Positions 17,683 to 30,735 of a DNA stretch of 64,000 nt are shown here, one piece after another. This DNA comes from Enoplolaimus lenunculus. Its lineage: Eukaryota; Nematoda; Enoplea; Enoplida; Thoracostomopsidae. The notes below the pieces were generated by a model. The model saw nothing but the letters and a program-made list of their open reading frames with translations, made no database searches and was not told the DNA's origin. The stretch is taken from contig JASANG010000455.1 in assembly GCA_030248215.1 (NCBI GenBank), positions 55,402-119,401 on the forward strand. The letters run 5' to 3'. Within the stretch, counting starts at the first letter, position 1. Every line of letters begins with the position of its first letter. A program made the position numbers and the translations under genes.

Positions 17683-17833
17683 GCCCGTAGCCAGCTCACC
17701 TTGCTAGAGGGGGCTAAAAAGTTTTTTGACGGGCATACAAGGGTTTTCGTTGACTTGTAAGCAATGGTTTAACATTCTCTGAAGGGCGAGGACTGAAGCT
17801 TTTCAGGGGGCCCCGCTTTCGCTACGGGCCAAG
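17683..17833 (+). mobile_element. GC-ended repeat family, copy
   Basis: Runs from cccgtagccagctcaccttg to ccgctttcgctacgggcc. Internal gacttgtaagcaatggttt matches the other copies. Confidence 0.65.
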
Positions 17834-19041
17834 TGCCGACACCAGGATCAGCCTGGATACGTCTTTGCCGGTGGGAAGATTCTCATTTGTAATGTCTCCT
17901 AAATCCGTCTTTGTTAGAAACGGAATGAAAAAAATATAAAATCTTAGATTTTTTCGAACTTTAATGATTTTAAATTAATACGTTCACCAGTGTTTTAGCC
18001 AGATCCTTAAGATTTTAATCCAATGGAGAGGCCCCTAAAAACTTTGGCCCTTGTAGAAAAGTATAAGATTTCTTGGTACGAAATTCCCGGACACTCCGGT
18101 TGATTTTTTTGGACCTGTACAGCACGACAGGCTGGTTTGCGTTCAGTGCCGTCTTGAATTGCTACTGGATCACCCGTTCGGTTTGTAAACAAAGGATTAA
18201 AAGATCAATGTAAATAAACTTTTAACTCATTTTTTTAATATTCAAATTTGTTCGAGTCATATTTCGTTCTGTTTAACTAAACTAGAATACATCAACTACA
18301 TTGAGGATCGGCGACATGTCTTCTGCTACAGGAACCACTGCACACAGTGCGTTATAGCACTGCTGTTATAACCATATGAACCGTAGTACAACTATTAGCT
18401 ATTTTAGTATCGTACGCCTGTCTGCTTAAGTTTCATTCATATATTGACAGCATTCAGTATCTATTTTTGCAACCGTTTATTAATGAAGTTTACAATCTCA
18501 ACCACCCGTCAGCTACAAATATTTTCAGGTTTCATTCATAAAAAATTGAAATATCAGCTGAAACTCTACTCATATTTATAATTGAACGCTCGACTGTGCA
18601 TTTTGCGTTTTGTACTTTCGCTTAGTCAGTCGAAACGATGAACAGCGAAACCTTACAGAGGTTCAGTTGAAACGATACTCAATTTACGTATGGTAGGCGT
18701 TCTAGCTGATTACAGCATTTATGACATACACTGTAAATTCCAGTGAGTTGATTTTAACTCAGAAACAGTTGAATCACTCAGTCTGAGTTAGAGTAGATTT
18801 ATATTCTTGATTACATTTTTTATTTAGGCTTAGGCTTAGGCCTAGGCCTAAGCTTAGTCTTAGGTACTTGTTACTGTATTTTTTGGAAGATTTGAACTAA
18901 ATTTCGAATCATGCATATTTGACCAAGTTCTTAACCATATCAGTCTATAAATATTACAAATGCCACTGATTGCTTGTTGTGATCGCAGAGTTTAGACCTA
19001 AATTATGTAGAATCTAATGACAATTTTGTAATACTTACAGA

Positions 19042-19241
19042 ATGGAACTATATTTACCGTTCGGCGCCGTCTGTTACCGTTCGTCACTATCCGTAAATAG
19101 TACAGTATTCTACGGGAGTACTTCGTGTACGGTCAATTTTACTAGACATAGCGCCTGTGCACCCTTACAAATTGGCATGTGGCGCTATCCGGAACCAGAC
19201 GGTGATTTAAGTGCAATGCCGCGCTATGCCATAAATGCATA
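19042..19241 (+). other. Unassigned open stretch preceded by an acceptor-like site
   Basis: The frame opens at 19042 directly after taatacttacag, is locally less AT-rich, and encodes a Cys-containing stretch (MELYLPFGAVCYRSS; CTVNFTRHSACAPL; MWRYPEP). It runs into a transposable element at 19242. I do not recognise a family, and it may be an exon fragment or chance. Confidence 0.15.
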
Positions 19242-19499
19242 CACTGCAAATTGCAATGAGTTGACTAATCAATTCATCTCGCGAGTTGGTTATTTCTGAA
19301 TTATTATCAGTAAACATTAACTCACTCTGAGTTGCGTTGATTCTCACTCTGGAATCGAGTTGAATCTGGAGGAGTTGATTAAATAACTCAGAATGAACTG
19401 AATCAACTCAAAATTCTGAGTTCTGAGCGTCCTAACTCAGACTGAGTGATTCAACTCATTCTGAGTTAAAATGAACTCACTGAAATTTACAGTGTATAA
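19242..19499 (+). mobile_element. CACTGTAAATT..TGAGTTGATT MITE, full copy
   Basis: Begins acactgcaaattgcaatgag and ends aactcactgaaatttacagt, an inverted pair. The interior is made of gagttgatt/aatcaactc words. Other copies or parts: 18727-18795, 26036-26288, 41990-42242, 43038-43196, 43570-43790, 47641-47902, 48150-48400, 50443-50695. Confidence 0.85.
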
Positions 19500-19754
19500 T
19501 CCACACCAGAATGTATTCAAATGTTCCACAAGCGCAATGCCACTAGGATGGCCCCCTCGTTTATTATACCTACAACCAAGCGGTCGGAACCTGTTTGATG
19601 CCGGAATTAAATGTTTAAATTTCATTTCAGATATGTTTTCTGCTGATGGATTTTTTCAAATATGCGCAGTCATATATTTTAATTATTTTATGTCTTTAAA
19701 ATGATAAATTGAGTGAATTTTCTCTCAAGGGACAAGATGTATTGTTTATTTATA

Positions 19755-19756
<2 letters not shown>

Positions 19757-19804
<48 letters not shown>
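19757..19804. repeat. (AT)n microsatellite
   Basis: An uninterrupted run of about 24 ta dinucleotides. Confidence 0.95.
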
Positions 19805-19809
<5 letters not shown>

Positions 19810-20234
19810 CATATTTGCCGTCTCAGCCGCCTATTGGGACAGGATTTTGTTTTTCGTTGGCTTATGTTGAGTTTGTTATTTGTCCTTATGACAACAATAC
19901 TATTAATTATTATCATTATTATAATTATTCTTCAAATTAATCCACAGTTTGAGTTAATAGTTCTTGTTGAAATATATCAATGTTTCCAGTGCCCCAATCT
20001 TGAGCAATCGTCAAATTTGAGGTCTTTTTTTACTTTTCGGCGTTCTTCGTTTTTACGCTGCAGTGTTAAAACTAGTGTAAAAGCTTTTTAGGTTTTGATT
20101 AATGTTTGCGGTTTGTAGGCTTGCTTAAGGGTCTGTCTTAAGCTTAGATTTAGGCTTATGAGTTACGCTAAATGTTAGGCTTAAAATGTTTACGGATTTA
20201 GGTTAAGGATAAGATTAAGACTTTTGGTGCACTC

Positions 20235-20490
20235 AGGGATAAGCTAAGTTTTAGAGTTGTCTTAGGTTTAGGCTAAGTTTCAGAGTTGTCTTAGACTTTA
20301 GGCTAAGGTTTAGAGTTGTCTTTAGGTTCAGGCTAAGTTTCAGAGTTGTATTAGGTTTAGGCTAAGTTTTAGAGTTGTCTTTGGTTCAGGCTAAGTTTCA
20401 GAGTTGTCTTAGGTTTAGGCTAAGTTTTAGAGTTGTCTTAGGTTCAGGCTAAGTTTCTGAGTTTTCTTAGGTTTAGGCTAAGTTTCAGGT
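20235..20490 (+). repeat. 29-30 bp minisatellite related to the TTAGGC family
   Basis: About eight tandem units built on ggctaagtttcagagttgtc followed by ttaggtttag-type words. It is flanked at 20120-20230 by degenerate cttagg sequence, so it probably grew from one such element. Confidence 0.85.
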
Positions 20491-21320
20491 AATAAACTTA
20501 CTTTTGACCCGCACACAAACCACGAATTAATGTCATAAAATTGCTATATAATTTTTGTCGAGATGCTGTTGGGGGGCCACGGCCGGGGTGGCCCCCCCTG
20601 GATTCGCCATTGGACTCATACAAAATGTGCCAGATTAGGTTTAAACAACAAAAAACGGTCCGATTTTACTAATTTGACCAAAAATTGTGGTAACGGCACC
20701 TGATTTTGACATTCATTTTATCAAATTATCAGCTAATTTACGTGCTGGTATAATTTTTATAGAATCGTTATCACTTGTTCACTCGAACCGTCATTAAAAT
20801 AAAGATTAATTTAAATAATATTTACAAGACAGAAAATAGCTGCAACTCGATTACTTTATAATCTTTAACTAAATTAAGTATCTTAAAAATTCCTGCGGCC
20901 GTTTGGCAGTCCAAGACATTTGGACTGGATGCGGGGCAGGGGGTCCCGGTACCTTAGAATACCGACTAAAAGATTTGATTTGAAATTTAGAAATTTTGCT
21001 TAGCAATTTTTCACTACCACTAATACCTCAGCTGGACAAGAGCGAATAATCGTTAATGATTGGTTACTTTTAGTTTCAAAACTATAATCGCTGCGCTTGC
21101 TGCACTTCTGTTACTAGTTCGGCATGTGACAATATAGAAAATATTATTGGATAAAATCAATTGCTGCCTCACGTGGCGTTTTCTGATAGGTTCAATTAAA
21201 GATTTGAAGGCGATCGGATTTCCATTAATTTTCAGGGCAGAAAACCCATGATTTCGGTTCATAATGCGGCTAATTAAGATGTTTTAAGCATAAGCTGATT
21301 GAGGCAGATGATGGAAGCAT

Positions 21321-21895
21321 GGACCCATGTAAAGATCAGGGACGGAGAGTTTTTTGTATGGACTGCAATATAGTAAGCTTAAAGGTTTAGACTAATTTTT
21401 TGGCTTGGCATGGGCTTAGGAATACGCTTATTCTTACGCTTCAGTTTAGGCTTAGGCTTAGGCTTAGGAATATGCTCATTCTTACGCTTAAGTTTAGGCT
21501 TAGGCTTAGGCTTAGGAATATGCTCATTCTTACGCTTAAGTTTAGGCTTAGGCTTAGGTTTAGGAATATGCTCATTCTTACGCTTAAGTTTAGGCTTAGG
21601 ATTAGGTTTAGGAATATGCTCATTCTTACGCTTAAGTTTAGGCATAGGCTTAGGTTTAGGAATATGCTTATTCTTACGCTTAAGTTTTATCTTAGGCTTA
21701 GGCTTAGGAATACGCTTATTCTTACGCTTCAGTTTAGGCTTAGGCTTAGGCTCAGGAATATGCTCATTCTTACGCTTAGGCTTATGCTTAGGCTTAGGTT
21801 TAGGAATATGCTCATTCTTACGCTTTGGTTTAGGCTTAGGCTGAGGCTTACGAATATGACTATAATACTGTTCCGCCCCTGTTTTTACATTGGCC
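21321..21895 (+). mobile_element. TTAGGC-family MITE with expanded internal array
   Basis: Left ggacccatgtaaagatcagg, right cgcccctgtttttacattgg. Internal repeats at 21400-21850 of gcttaggaatatgctcattc plus ttacgcttaagtttaggc give a unit of about 60 bp. The apparent long open frames on both strands follow from this periodicity. Confidence 0.85.
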
Positions 21896-22764
21896 CAAAC
21901 TCGTTACACCGCCTCCCGTGTCACTGGTTATCACCGAGATAATTTCAAGCAGATTTTAAAACAAATCCCCACTCCACAAATTGTATACATTCTACAATTT
22001 TAAGCTAAACATCGCTTTTAAGAAAATGATTTTTCCGCGTTTTTTCAACTGTAAACAAACCAAAATTCAAATCCGAAACCAAGTTTGAAATTGAAGACGT
22101 TTCCAAGTACAGAAATCGTTTTGAAATGTGCCATCCCGATAAGGCGATTAGGCATTTTATTTTTCTAGAAAAATGTCGCTAACAGTGCAACTTTGTGCCA
22201 AACATTTTTCTTCAGCTCATTCGTATTTTGCGATTCGTTCGAGATTGCTTGAATGCTTAATATTTCGGTTGAGGGAAAAAAATTTGAAAATCCAACTTTT
22301 AAAACTGACCAATCAGTTTACTGTGAAGCTTACAAATTAGCCTTAGTAATTTTAACTATTAACTACATAGCTAATAAAATTAAGTTCAATTAGCTAAACA
22401 TTCAAAATTGATAATTCAACTCAACATCGAGTGACAATGTCACTGAAGTGTAGGCTCGTATTCTCAAATGTGTGTAGCATCTATCATCAGACGGAATGAT
22501 TGAAGTTTGAATTGCAGTGCCGTTTTAGCATTAATTTATATTGCTACTGTGCAATTTTTGAGATTCGCAATTGCAGGAGTTCGCCACTTTAGCGCAAAGT
22601 ATGGACAGATGACCTTCTACGCCCTAAAGGTTAAAATTTTTTGGCCGAGATATTAATACCGGCCTGAAATCAAAGCCGGACTACGCTTCTGGACGATGGA
22701 CCGCCACATTCAGTCCATGGCCGTGATTTTGGCATAGTCTTTATTTCAGGCTGTTGCTATTTTT

Positions 22765-22925
22765 GGCCCAAGTAAAGATCACGGGCGGAACGTTTTTTGT
22801 TGGCTTAATGTAAGCTTATACTTTAGGCTAATTTTTTTGTTTATGTTTTGGCTTAGTCCTACGCTTAGGCTTCAGTTTGGCAATATACGTATACTACTGT
22901 CCTGGCCCTGTTCTAAATATTGGCC
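22765..22925 (+). mobile_element. TTAGGC-family MITE, short copy
   Basis: Left ggcccaagtaaagatcacgg, right ggccctgttctaaatattgg, with little internal array. Confidence 0.7.
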
Positions 22926-24055
22926 GTATTTTTCTTTATTTACTAATAAACCCCTGTAAATAAAAATGTTTCATTTACAGGCTGTTACGTAACAGAAATA
23001 TCATAACTAATCTGTGGACAATAATTGTAAGTCCAACAATTCGAGCAGATTCTACCTACAGACAATGATATGAATTTGGGTATAATTTATATTTTCGGCC
23101 AAAATTTGCTCTTGAGACCATTTACAATTACCATACGCCTATTGGCCGGTCGAGTACGCAGAATTTAATTTCGTTAAAAATAACCTCAGCTAAAAGTTTA
23201 TTACACGCGAGACTTGCGTACCTGAACGAATATTCATTTTTTAACATTCCGTACTCAGAAAGTTATTCAAACCGTCTGTCAAAAGTTGCGTTTTTGTGTT
23301 TTTTCAAAAAAACATTAAAGTTATATACACTAATTCATATATACATATATATCCGGGTGCAACCGGATATCTGGCCCCGGCAACGGCTGGATATTACAGT
23401 ATCCGGCTCTGGCTGCGTCACTTTTTAGTATCCGGTTGTAGCCTTAGCCGCCAACTTGTTGTATATCTGTGATGTTTAATAGAGGCACACTTTAGTTAAC
23501 TCGAAATATAATCAAATAACGAGATGCGAGCGAGATATTAGACTTTTCTTAGAAATTATTAATATTTGGTGGCTGCAAAAATTGAAGATGTCATTTCTTG
23601 GCTATTTTTTTCATTTGGTTTTCTTTAATGAGTTTTCGTTGCGGCGGGCAAAGATTGATTGTTACGGTAGAGGTTACACAGAACTTGCAAGAAATGCTAT
23701 CCGCTAAGTTAATATGGAACGCCAGTTAATTACGGAAGGAACCAGAGGGAATACGCGTCATCGTTTTCGTCGTGGTACCTTCGTCCCGACCCATAGGACG
23801 TTTCCATGAGCGTTAAAGTAAAACACCCAAGTCTTGGTGACCACTCTATTAATTCCTAGTTGCTGGGTTTACGAAATTGTATTGCCTGAATTGGCAAACA
23901 ACCAGAGAGAAAAGGGGGTCCAATAGTATCGTGTGGAACCCCCCTGACCTGGTTGGTCAAAAGTTTAATTGAACCATACGAAATTTAATATTATTTTGAA
24001 ATAGATTTTTGAATAATTAACATTTTTGAAACATATTTTCTGATGCTCTTGGACC

Positions 24056-24272
24056 GTATTCTCAAATGTGTGTAGCACCTGTCACAAGATTAGTGATAAA
24101 TCTTGGTATTAACTTTCGAACCAATGTTAACGCTTAAAATTCAACACATTTTGCGCGTATCATATGCTCAAATGCTGTACAAGTTTTGAGTTCAGCAACT
24201 GCAATAGTTAGTGAGTTTGAAAACCTATTACTAACTGATGATTAAGTTGCTATACACGTTCGAGAATGTGGG
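24056..24272 (+). mobile_element. ATTCTCAAATGTGTGTAGCACC inverted-repeat family, full copy
   Basis: Starts cgtattctcaaatgtgtgta and ends near acgttcgagaatgtgg, its inverted counterpart. The interior carries aactttcgaac and ttttgagttcagcaactgca blocks seen in the other copies (44306-44507, 61748-61966). Isolated ends occur near 1130, 13745, 22455, 26398, 36322 and 37047. Confidence 0.7.
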
Positions 24273-24916
24273 CTTAAATAACTACCTAAACTTTACTCTC
24301 GATATATTAAAATAAGGTGCAAAAAAACGCAACGTAAGCCAATATTGAGTCAAAAATGTAAATTTGTCCATCCATTCACAAATTCAGGTTGTCAATTCGA
24401 ATAAAGTTTTATTTAAAATTTGAAATCAAAAAAGTTTACACTTCTGGCCGCGGTTTAAATGCGGTTATAGTATTTCTTGAAAAACCTGCCTTTAAAGGAA
24501 CCGGTCGACGTCTTTGAGTATACCCATACACCTACGTAAACAAGTGTTGCGTTTCATAAATTGGGATCGGCCGGCCATAAACGTAGACGTGACAAAATGG
24601 GACCAACGCGATCCCATCTCCATATTCCAAATATGTTCTCATGGACCAATGGTAACTTTTAGATACGTAACAATAGATTAAACATATGCCTAAACCTAAG
24701 CGTTGAAAAAAGTGTATTCCTGAACCTAAGCCAAAGCAAAAAATATGGTCTCAAATCTAAGCCTTAAGTACTCAGTTACAATTCCACCAAAAAGTAGTAG
24801 GGTCCTAAATATAATATGAGCCATGCCATAAACACTGGAAGAATAATACTTAACAATGTGGCCAGCCAAGATGTAAGTCCGTTTAATTGGTGCCAGCCCA
24901 TAGCTGTTCAAACATT

Positions 24917-25152
24917 GGCCAATGTAAAGAACAGAGACGGAACTGTATTATAAGCATATTTCTAAGCCTAAGCCTAAGTCTAAACGTAAGAATGAGCATA
25001 TTCCTAAACTTAAGCCTAAGACTAAAGCTAAGCCTAAGCCTATGCCTAAGCCTAAGCCAAGCAAAAAAATAAAAAAAATTAGTCTAAAGCTTAAGCTTAC
25101 TCTTTTCTAGTCCCACAGAAAAACGTTTCGCCCGTGATCTTTACATGGGCCC
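24917..25152 (-). mobile_element. TTAGGC-family MITE, copy
   Basis: ggccaatgtaaagaacagag at the left; acagaaaaacgtttcgcccg then tgatctttacatgggccc at the right; cctaag array and gtctaaagcttaagcttact inside. Confidence 0.8.
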
Positions 25153-25319
25153 AAACATCTTAGAGAACCTTATTTCACTCGTATCCTGCTGATCGTTTGG
25201 AGCATAAATAAAGTACCGAAACCCCACTCATGTTTGTCCAAAAAGCTACTGAACATACTCAGCGAATCAAAAGTACCCAGGTGAAATTGTAAGGATGCAA
25301 GCCCTGACAAATAATTGTT

Positions 25320-25525
25320 AACCTAAAGGCGGAACGTTTTTCTGTGAGACCGCAATAGAGTAAACTTAAGCTTCTTAGGCTCAAGTTTAGGCTTAGGCTT
25401 AGGTTTAGGCTCAAGTTTAGGCTTAGGCTTGGGTTTAAGCTCATTCTTACGCTTAATGTTAAGCTCAGATTTAATAGCAATATGCTTATACTACTGTTAC
25501 AGCCCTGTTCTATACATTGGTCACC
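25320..25525 (+). mobile_element. TTAGGC-family MITE, copy with decayed left end
   Basis: aggcggaacgtttttctgtg, then array words, aatatgcttatactactgtt and ccctgttctatacattgg. Confidence 0.7.
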
Positions 25526-25821
25526 CCTGTTAACAATGTTCAGCGTGACTGTGCGCCTGGACTTGAAAATGGTCTTAGGGCACGTAAACAGTTGTTGGTG
25601 TTTTTTCCGTTTCCGGTCTCAAGCAGATGATTGTCAATGGTTCGAGTTTTTCTATTCCGGAAACAGTGATTTAAAGTAATATCACCGAGTCAACTGTTTA
25701 TACGGTTCAAAAAGTTTATATGCTGATATTTAAAGCTAAAATCAATTGAAACCCGTTGCGACGTGGCAACGGTTTCCGATAGGGACGGTGCCACCTGCAG
25801 GAGATAAATTTTTGGACCACA

Positions 25822-26010
25822 AGGATCTTTAAGGTTCTTCAGGATCTTTAAGGTTCTTCAGGATCTTTAAGGTTCTTCAGGATCTTTAAGGTTCTTCAGG
25901 ATCTTTAAGGTTCTTCAGGATCTTTAAGGTTCTTCAGGATCTTTAAGGTTCTTCAGTATCTTTAAGGTTCTTCAGGATCTTTAAGGTTGTTCAGGATCTT
26001 TAAGGTTATT
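25822..26010 (+). repeat. 19-bp minisatellite
   Basis: About ten tandem copies of aggatctttaaggttcttc, nearly identical; the last few diverge. Confidence 0.95.
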
Positions 26011-26035
26011 CTAAATCAGTTGGTAGTGTTTTTGT

Positions 26036-26288
26036 TAACTGTAATTTTCGATGCGTTGATTTATCAACTCAGATAGAGAATTAGTTATTATTGGCCTTTT
26101 TTGTGGTAATAAAGAGTAAACATTAACTCACACTGAGCTGATGTAATTCCGGCTGAGTTGATTAATTAACTTAGAATAAGTTAAATCAATTAAGAATTCG
26201 GAGTTCAGAAAGACGTAATTCACAGCTCAGACGTTTGATTGGATTCAACTCATTCTGAGTTAAAATCAACTCACTGAAATTTACAGTA
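26036..26288 (+). mobile_element. TGAGTTGATT MITE, copy
   Basis: Has ttgatttatcaactcagata on the left, gagttgattaattaactta inside, and aactcactgaaatttacagt on the right. Confidence 0.75.
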
Positions 26289-26464
26289 TTGTTTTTCCAG
26301 AAATTTCGACATGGATATATTTTATGCTTTGGATATTCTAAGTGGAAGCATGTACTTTAAGCATATTAATTTTACATTTGTGGCAAGGATTGCTCGTCTT
26401 CTCAAATGTGTGTAACACCTATAATCAGTGCGGAATCATCTGAACTATTTAATTGGTATCAGGC

Positions 26465-26789
26465 AGGGTGCAACCGGAGGTGAAAAATACCGGAGCCGGA
26501 ACCGGAAGTCAACCAAACTTGCCGGAGCCGGCGGTGAGGCGAAATTAAGTAGTAAAAATGATGGTTAATTAGTTAATTTTAGCTCATATCTGCAAAATGT
26601 TGTTAAGTTGTTTGGTTTACGCTAATTTACTGCGAAAAGTAAAACAAAAGGCACTAAACAGATGAATTTTGCAAAATTATGCAAAATTTTACTGCCGAAA
26701 TTGCCGGAACGTCCGGCAAAAATTATACCGGAGCCGGAGGCAGATTTTATGCCGGAGCCGGAGGCAGACGTCCGGTTGTATCCTGGTAT
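26465..26789 (+). mobile_element. CAGGGTGCAACCGGA element, best-preserved copy
   Basis: Left cagggtgcaaccggaggtga and right gtccggttgtatcctg form an inverted pair. Ccggagccgg words cluster at both ends around an AT-rich core. A related copy is at 51759-52090, and shorter relatives are at 23350-23450 and 27273-27394. Confidence 0.8.
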
Positions 26790-27272
26790 CACGTCTTGTA
26801 ACTTTCTAACCATGTGAATGGTCGTTTGTTAACCAGTCATATTTGGTTCATTTTTTGCGTTTGATTTGCCAGAAAATAGCGATTTCAAAATACCTAACTT
26901 CTCACATAGTCATTTTATCTTTTTGTTTTGACCGAAAAATGGTACAAAATTCAACTCGCAAACACGTAGAATTAAACTTGGACACATTTCAAATTTTGCT
27001 TTTAATAGAACGCATGTTTACATTTTCAAACAACCATTTCTTAGAAGACGAACTCTCATGCGGGTCAATCACCCCAGGAGGTTGATCCGGTCGAGAAATC
27101 TATACGCCAAGCCGACGACAGGTTTGTGTCTTGTTCGTTTGAAATTGATAGCAATTTTAACAAAAACCTTTTTTTATTTCAAATTTTAAGTTTAAGTGGC
27201 ATTCGCTTACTTTAATTAAATTCTTAATTTAGAATTGTTTTCAAAATCTTCGGCTCATGTATATAATATACA

Positions 27273-27394
27273 TTAGGGTGGAACCGAATATCCGGCTCCG
27301 GCTCCTCCGCGGCAAAAAGTCGACATCCGGTTCCGGCCGGATCCTAGATTATCCGGCTCCGGTGCCGTCAGTTTTTGGTATCCGGTTGCACCCT
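27273..27394 (+). mobile_element. Short relative of the CAGGGTGCAACCGG family
   Basis: Left agggtggaaccgaatatccg is mirrored by tatccggttgcaccctga at the right; the centre is gc-rich ccggctccgg words. Confidence 0.7.
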
Positions 27395-27851
27395 GATATA
27401 TATATTTATGGACGGCTTACTTTTCGAACATCTGATGTTGTTTTCACATTACCAAACAAATTGCTATTTTAAGATATTTCAAATTTTATAAATATTACTA
27501 AAATTATACACCGCCTCAACGTGGTAACCGCGTTTGAAACTGAACAATCTTTCGTAGAAATCAATTGATTTGGGTTTCACATTTAAATTCTGTGCGACAG
27601 CTGGTTGAAATTTGTAAGCTTAGCTAATAGTAATTTGTCACTTTTGCCGCAGTAAAAGCGAAATGGGATACGAAGACCTCAGCGTCCCGGTAGAATTATT
27701 TAGTTTATCGTTGGAAATCGTCTATACATCGGTTGTAAATGGTAACTTTGAATCTAAAGTATGCCTAATATGTAATTTTGGATACTTTTTAAGATGTTGA
27801 ACCGACTCCAGGTTTGTTCAACTCGAACGAAGCCAGGGGTTTAATTTGTGA

Positions 27852-28178
27852 GCGAGTCACACCAAGAGTTGATAATGACTTTTTACAAGAGTGTGCAACT
27901 GGACACATTCTGTGTAGAAAACTGTTTACTCGGCACGCGTTGCGTTTTCGCCCTACCCCCCTCATTTAGATGGGGGTACAACCGGTGCGAACCATGGCAC
28001 TTAATGGACGGGGCATCACATATGCTACCCTTATAGTTTAATTTAGGGGGTATTCATGTGATAGCGACCCCCTCTTAACAAGGGGGTCGGCCAAAAACGC
28101 AACATTCGGTGGTACATTTTGTACTCTGCGCAATCCCAAGACTTGTACTCTTTTGCATGATACACTCTTGGTCACACT
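27852..28178 (+). mobile_element. CACACCAAGAGTG inverted-repeat family, full copy
   Basis: Left gtcacaccaagagttgataa and right tgatacactcttggtcacac are imperfect inverted repeats. Internal blocks include acattctgtgtagaaaactg and ggccaaaaacgcaac. Confidence 0.7.
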
Positions 28179-28312
28179 AATTATATAATTTGTTTCAATT
28201 AATGTATATTTATGGGCAGAATTAAATTTTTCATTGCCATTACAATAGCGATGGACCCACAAGGAACACTGGTTTGACATATATCTTGTTGTTTACCGTG
28301 CACAAAGGAAAT

Positions 28313-28550
28313 GAAATTTAAACAAACACAACAAATAATTCTATTTTGTAAATTATATAAATAAATAAATAAATAAATTACTAAATAAATAAATAAATAA
28401 ATAAATAAAAATATATACATACATAGGAAGGATTTGAAATTTAAAACAAACACAACAAATAATTCTATTTTGTAATTTATATAAATAAATAACTAAATAA
28501 CTAAATAAACAAATAAATAAATAAGTAAATAAATAAATATACATAGGATT
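28313..28550. repeat. Duplicated (AAAT)n microsatellite block
   Basis: The segment aaacacaacaaataattctatt plus an aaataaataaat run occurs twice in tandem (about 28313-28436 and 28437-28550). Confidence 0.85.
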
Positions 28551-29076
28551 GTTCACAATATTTTGAATTATTGTAATATATTTCGATTTAGCAAATATAG
28601 TTTGGCTGGATTTGGTAAATAAAGTACGAAACAGAAAATATTTTCTTCACAAATTTCATTCTGAATATTTACTATTCATTTTATACCTGCTTTCACGGTC
28701 TCAAAGGAAGGATTTGGTCTATATTTTTCAGGTAAAATACCTAATTCTTTAAGACTCCGATGTTATCGTTGTTTATACCTGTAAGGTACTTCCCCCCGAA
28801 ACTTTTTATTTTATGCTAATTGCGAGCTTTGCGGGTTTGGCTTACCCCCTCTCATTGTGAGAGGGTTTAACGTTATTTAACTGAAGAGAATTTGTCTTAA
28901 ATTGCAAGTGTCTGTAAATACTTTGGTTGAAACGATTTGTTCAGAACTGTATGCTTACTGAGTGTAACAATTGACCCCCCTAAAATGTCGGGGTCAGATA
29001 TGACAAGAGTGGTACATTTTGTACCGTGGTAAATTTCATAAGTATCCAACTTTGGCCTACGTAATCAGCCAATCGT

Positions 29077-29271
29077 GCGCCCATGTAAATATCAGCGGCG
29101 GAACGTTTTTCTGCGGGACTGCAATAGAGCAAGCTTAAACTTTCGGTTATTTTTCGCTTAGGTTTAGCCTAAAAGTTTAGGCTTAGAACTCATTCTTTAG
29201 GCTTTGGCTTCGGCTTAGGATTAGGAATATGCTTATACTACTGTTACGGCCCTGGTTTTATGCATTGATCC
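29077..29271 (+). mobile_element. TTAGGC-family MITE, copy
   Basis: Left cgcccatgtaaatatcagcg, right ggccctggttttatgcattg. The interior is shortened. Confidence 0.7.
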
Positions 29272-29516
29272 AGTCTTGCCGCAATGCGTTCTGGTCCATA
29301 TCATTCAAACCTAATCAAAATTCTATAGACAATTGGACGTATCAGGTTCCTTGTCGCTGTTAGGTTGGGTTTAACCAAAAAAATGAACAGAACCTTTGTT
29401 GATACATTTTTTGCCTAGTTTTTACTTCAGTTCTGCTTGTTCTACTCCAGCGGCAGGAGAGTTTATTTTTAGACCCATAATCAAAAAATATTAGCACTGT
29501 CTGATTGGCCCAAGGG

Positions 29517-29689
29517 GCGTCCAGGTTTCTGGTGGTCCTATAAAAGAGTAGGTTTAGATTCTGGATTATATTTTTTTGCTTTGACTTAGGTTTAGGCTTA
29601 GGCTTAGGAACTCATTTTTGCAAAGCTTAGGCTTAGGCTTAGGAATACGATTAATCTACTGTTAGGCTCCTTAAAGTAACATTAACCGT
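29517..29689 (+). mobile_element. TTAGGC-family MITE, GTTACTTT-ended subfamily
   Basis: Left ggcccaaggggcgtccaggt, right ccttaaagtaacattaacc. Same layout as 54620-54850 but with different terminal words from the main family. Confidence 0.65.
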
Positions 29690-30431
29690 CTGATTTGCAC
29701 ATGGGATAGCTATGTAATTTTCGACATTGTTCAAAGGAAGACGAAAAGTAGCCGATGGCTATCTGTCGAGTTTGCAAGTTACTCGCTGCGGTCAAAAAGG
29801 TTTTCGGATCGCTGTGCTCGATTGCAGTAAACCATTTCGACCAATACCCTCTTGAAATGGAATTCTGGCAAAGTTCAAGCCAACTGCTATACCAACATAA
29901 TTGTGTTTACCTTTGTTTTTAGGTTAAAATTGTACTGTAGTAACCTGATCCTTTGCATGCTTCAGTATAAACAAGGAATGTGGGGTTTCGAAATATTGCA
30001 GAATTTGGCGTTGACGCTGAAATTGCAGGAAACAAAACGGTGAAAAATAGATTATACCTTACACTCAAGTGAATGTTGTGGTACAAACTGATACAGAGTC
30101 TACCGTGCGGTAGTTTTGATGTTTGTGTAAATATTATTTTATAAAATTGCGTTTGGCTTCTTGTTCGCTTCGCTCGTGACGTTTGATTCACTTTACATGA
30201 ATATTGTTCCTGTATCTATGGTACTTATTAAGTTTTCAATCACAGTATATGGTTTCAACAATTTTAACTATTTTTTATGAAACTAATTTTCAGAAAGCTT
30301 ATCTGGTTTAGACCTAATCCATTTCTGCTTCGAAGCTTCCTATTCGTCAGCAGAGTCTTCCAATGTGTTGTATAAATTTCGATTTATCCAGTTTTAAGAC
30401 TGTATTCTCAACACTGTATAGCTTCTATAAT

Positions 30432-30735
30432 TACTGTAGTGATCCGAATAAGGTGGTAATAAGAGGAGGTCCCTATTGTGAGTCCCAATCAATATAAGTA
30501 AGTATTCCTAATTAGAGTCCGTAAGCTGATAGAGTCCCTAAACCCCAATTAGAGTCCATAAACGTCAATTATCCCTAAATGTAACGCATAAATGACTCCA
30601 GGACCAAATAATTTGAGTTTGAAGCTTTAAAGCGTACTTAAATTTTGAAAGTTACATTCCAAAGTATAACCTTGCATTATCGCTCAAGCTATTGACATAA
30701 GACAGATAAACGTTTAATTCAACTAATAATTCATC
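30432..30735 (+). mobile_element. TACTGTA..CCGAATAAG element, 5' two thirds
   Basis: Starts tactgtagtgatccgaataa, then ggtccctattgtgagtccc, ttagagtccataaacgtcaa and gcattatcgctcaagctatt. Matching downstream parts occur at 37325-37676, 51000-51325 and 55860-56190. Confidence 0.65.

Noticed and set aside
19713-20091. Ile/Tyr-rich open frames
   Set aside because: Produced by the (AT)n microsatellite at 19757-19804 and AT-rich flank.
25822-26010. Evenly spaced short direct repeats resembling a CRISPR array
   Set aside because: Units are contiguous with no unique spacers; it is a minisatellite in a eukaryotic genome.
27070-27100. aggttgatccggtcgag, reminiscent of the 18S rRNA 5' start
   Set aside because: Mismatches at conserved positions, and no 18S-like sequence follows.
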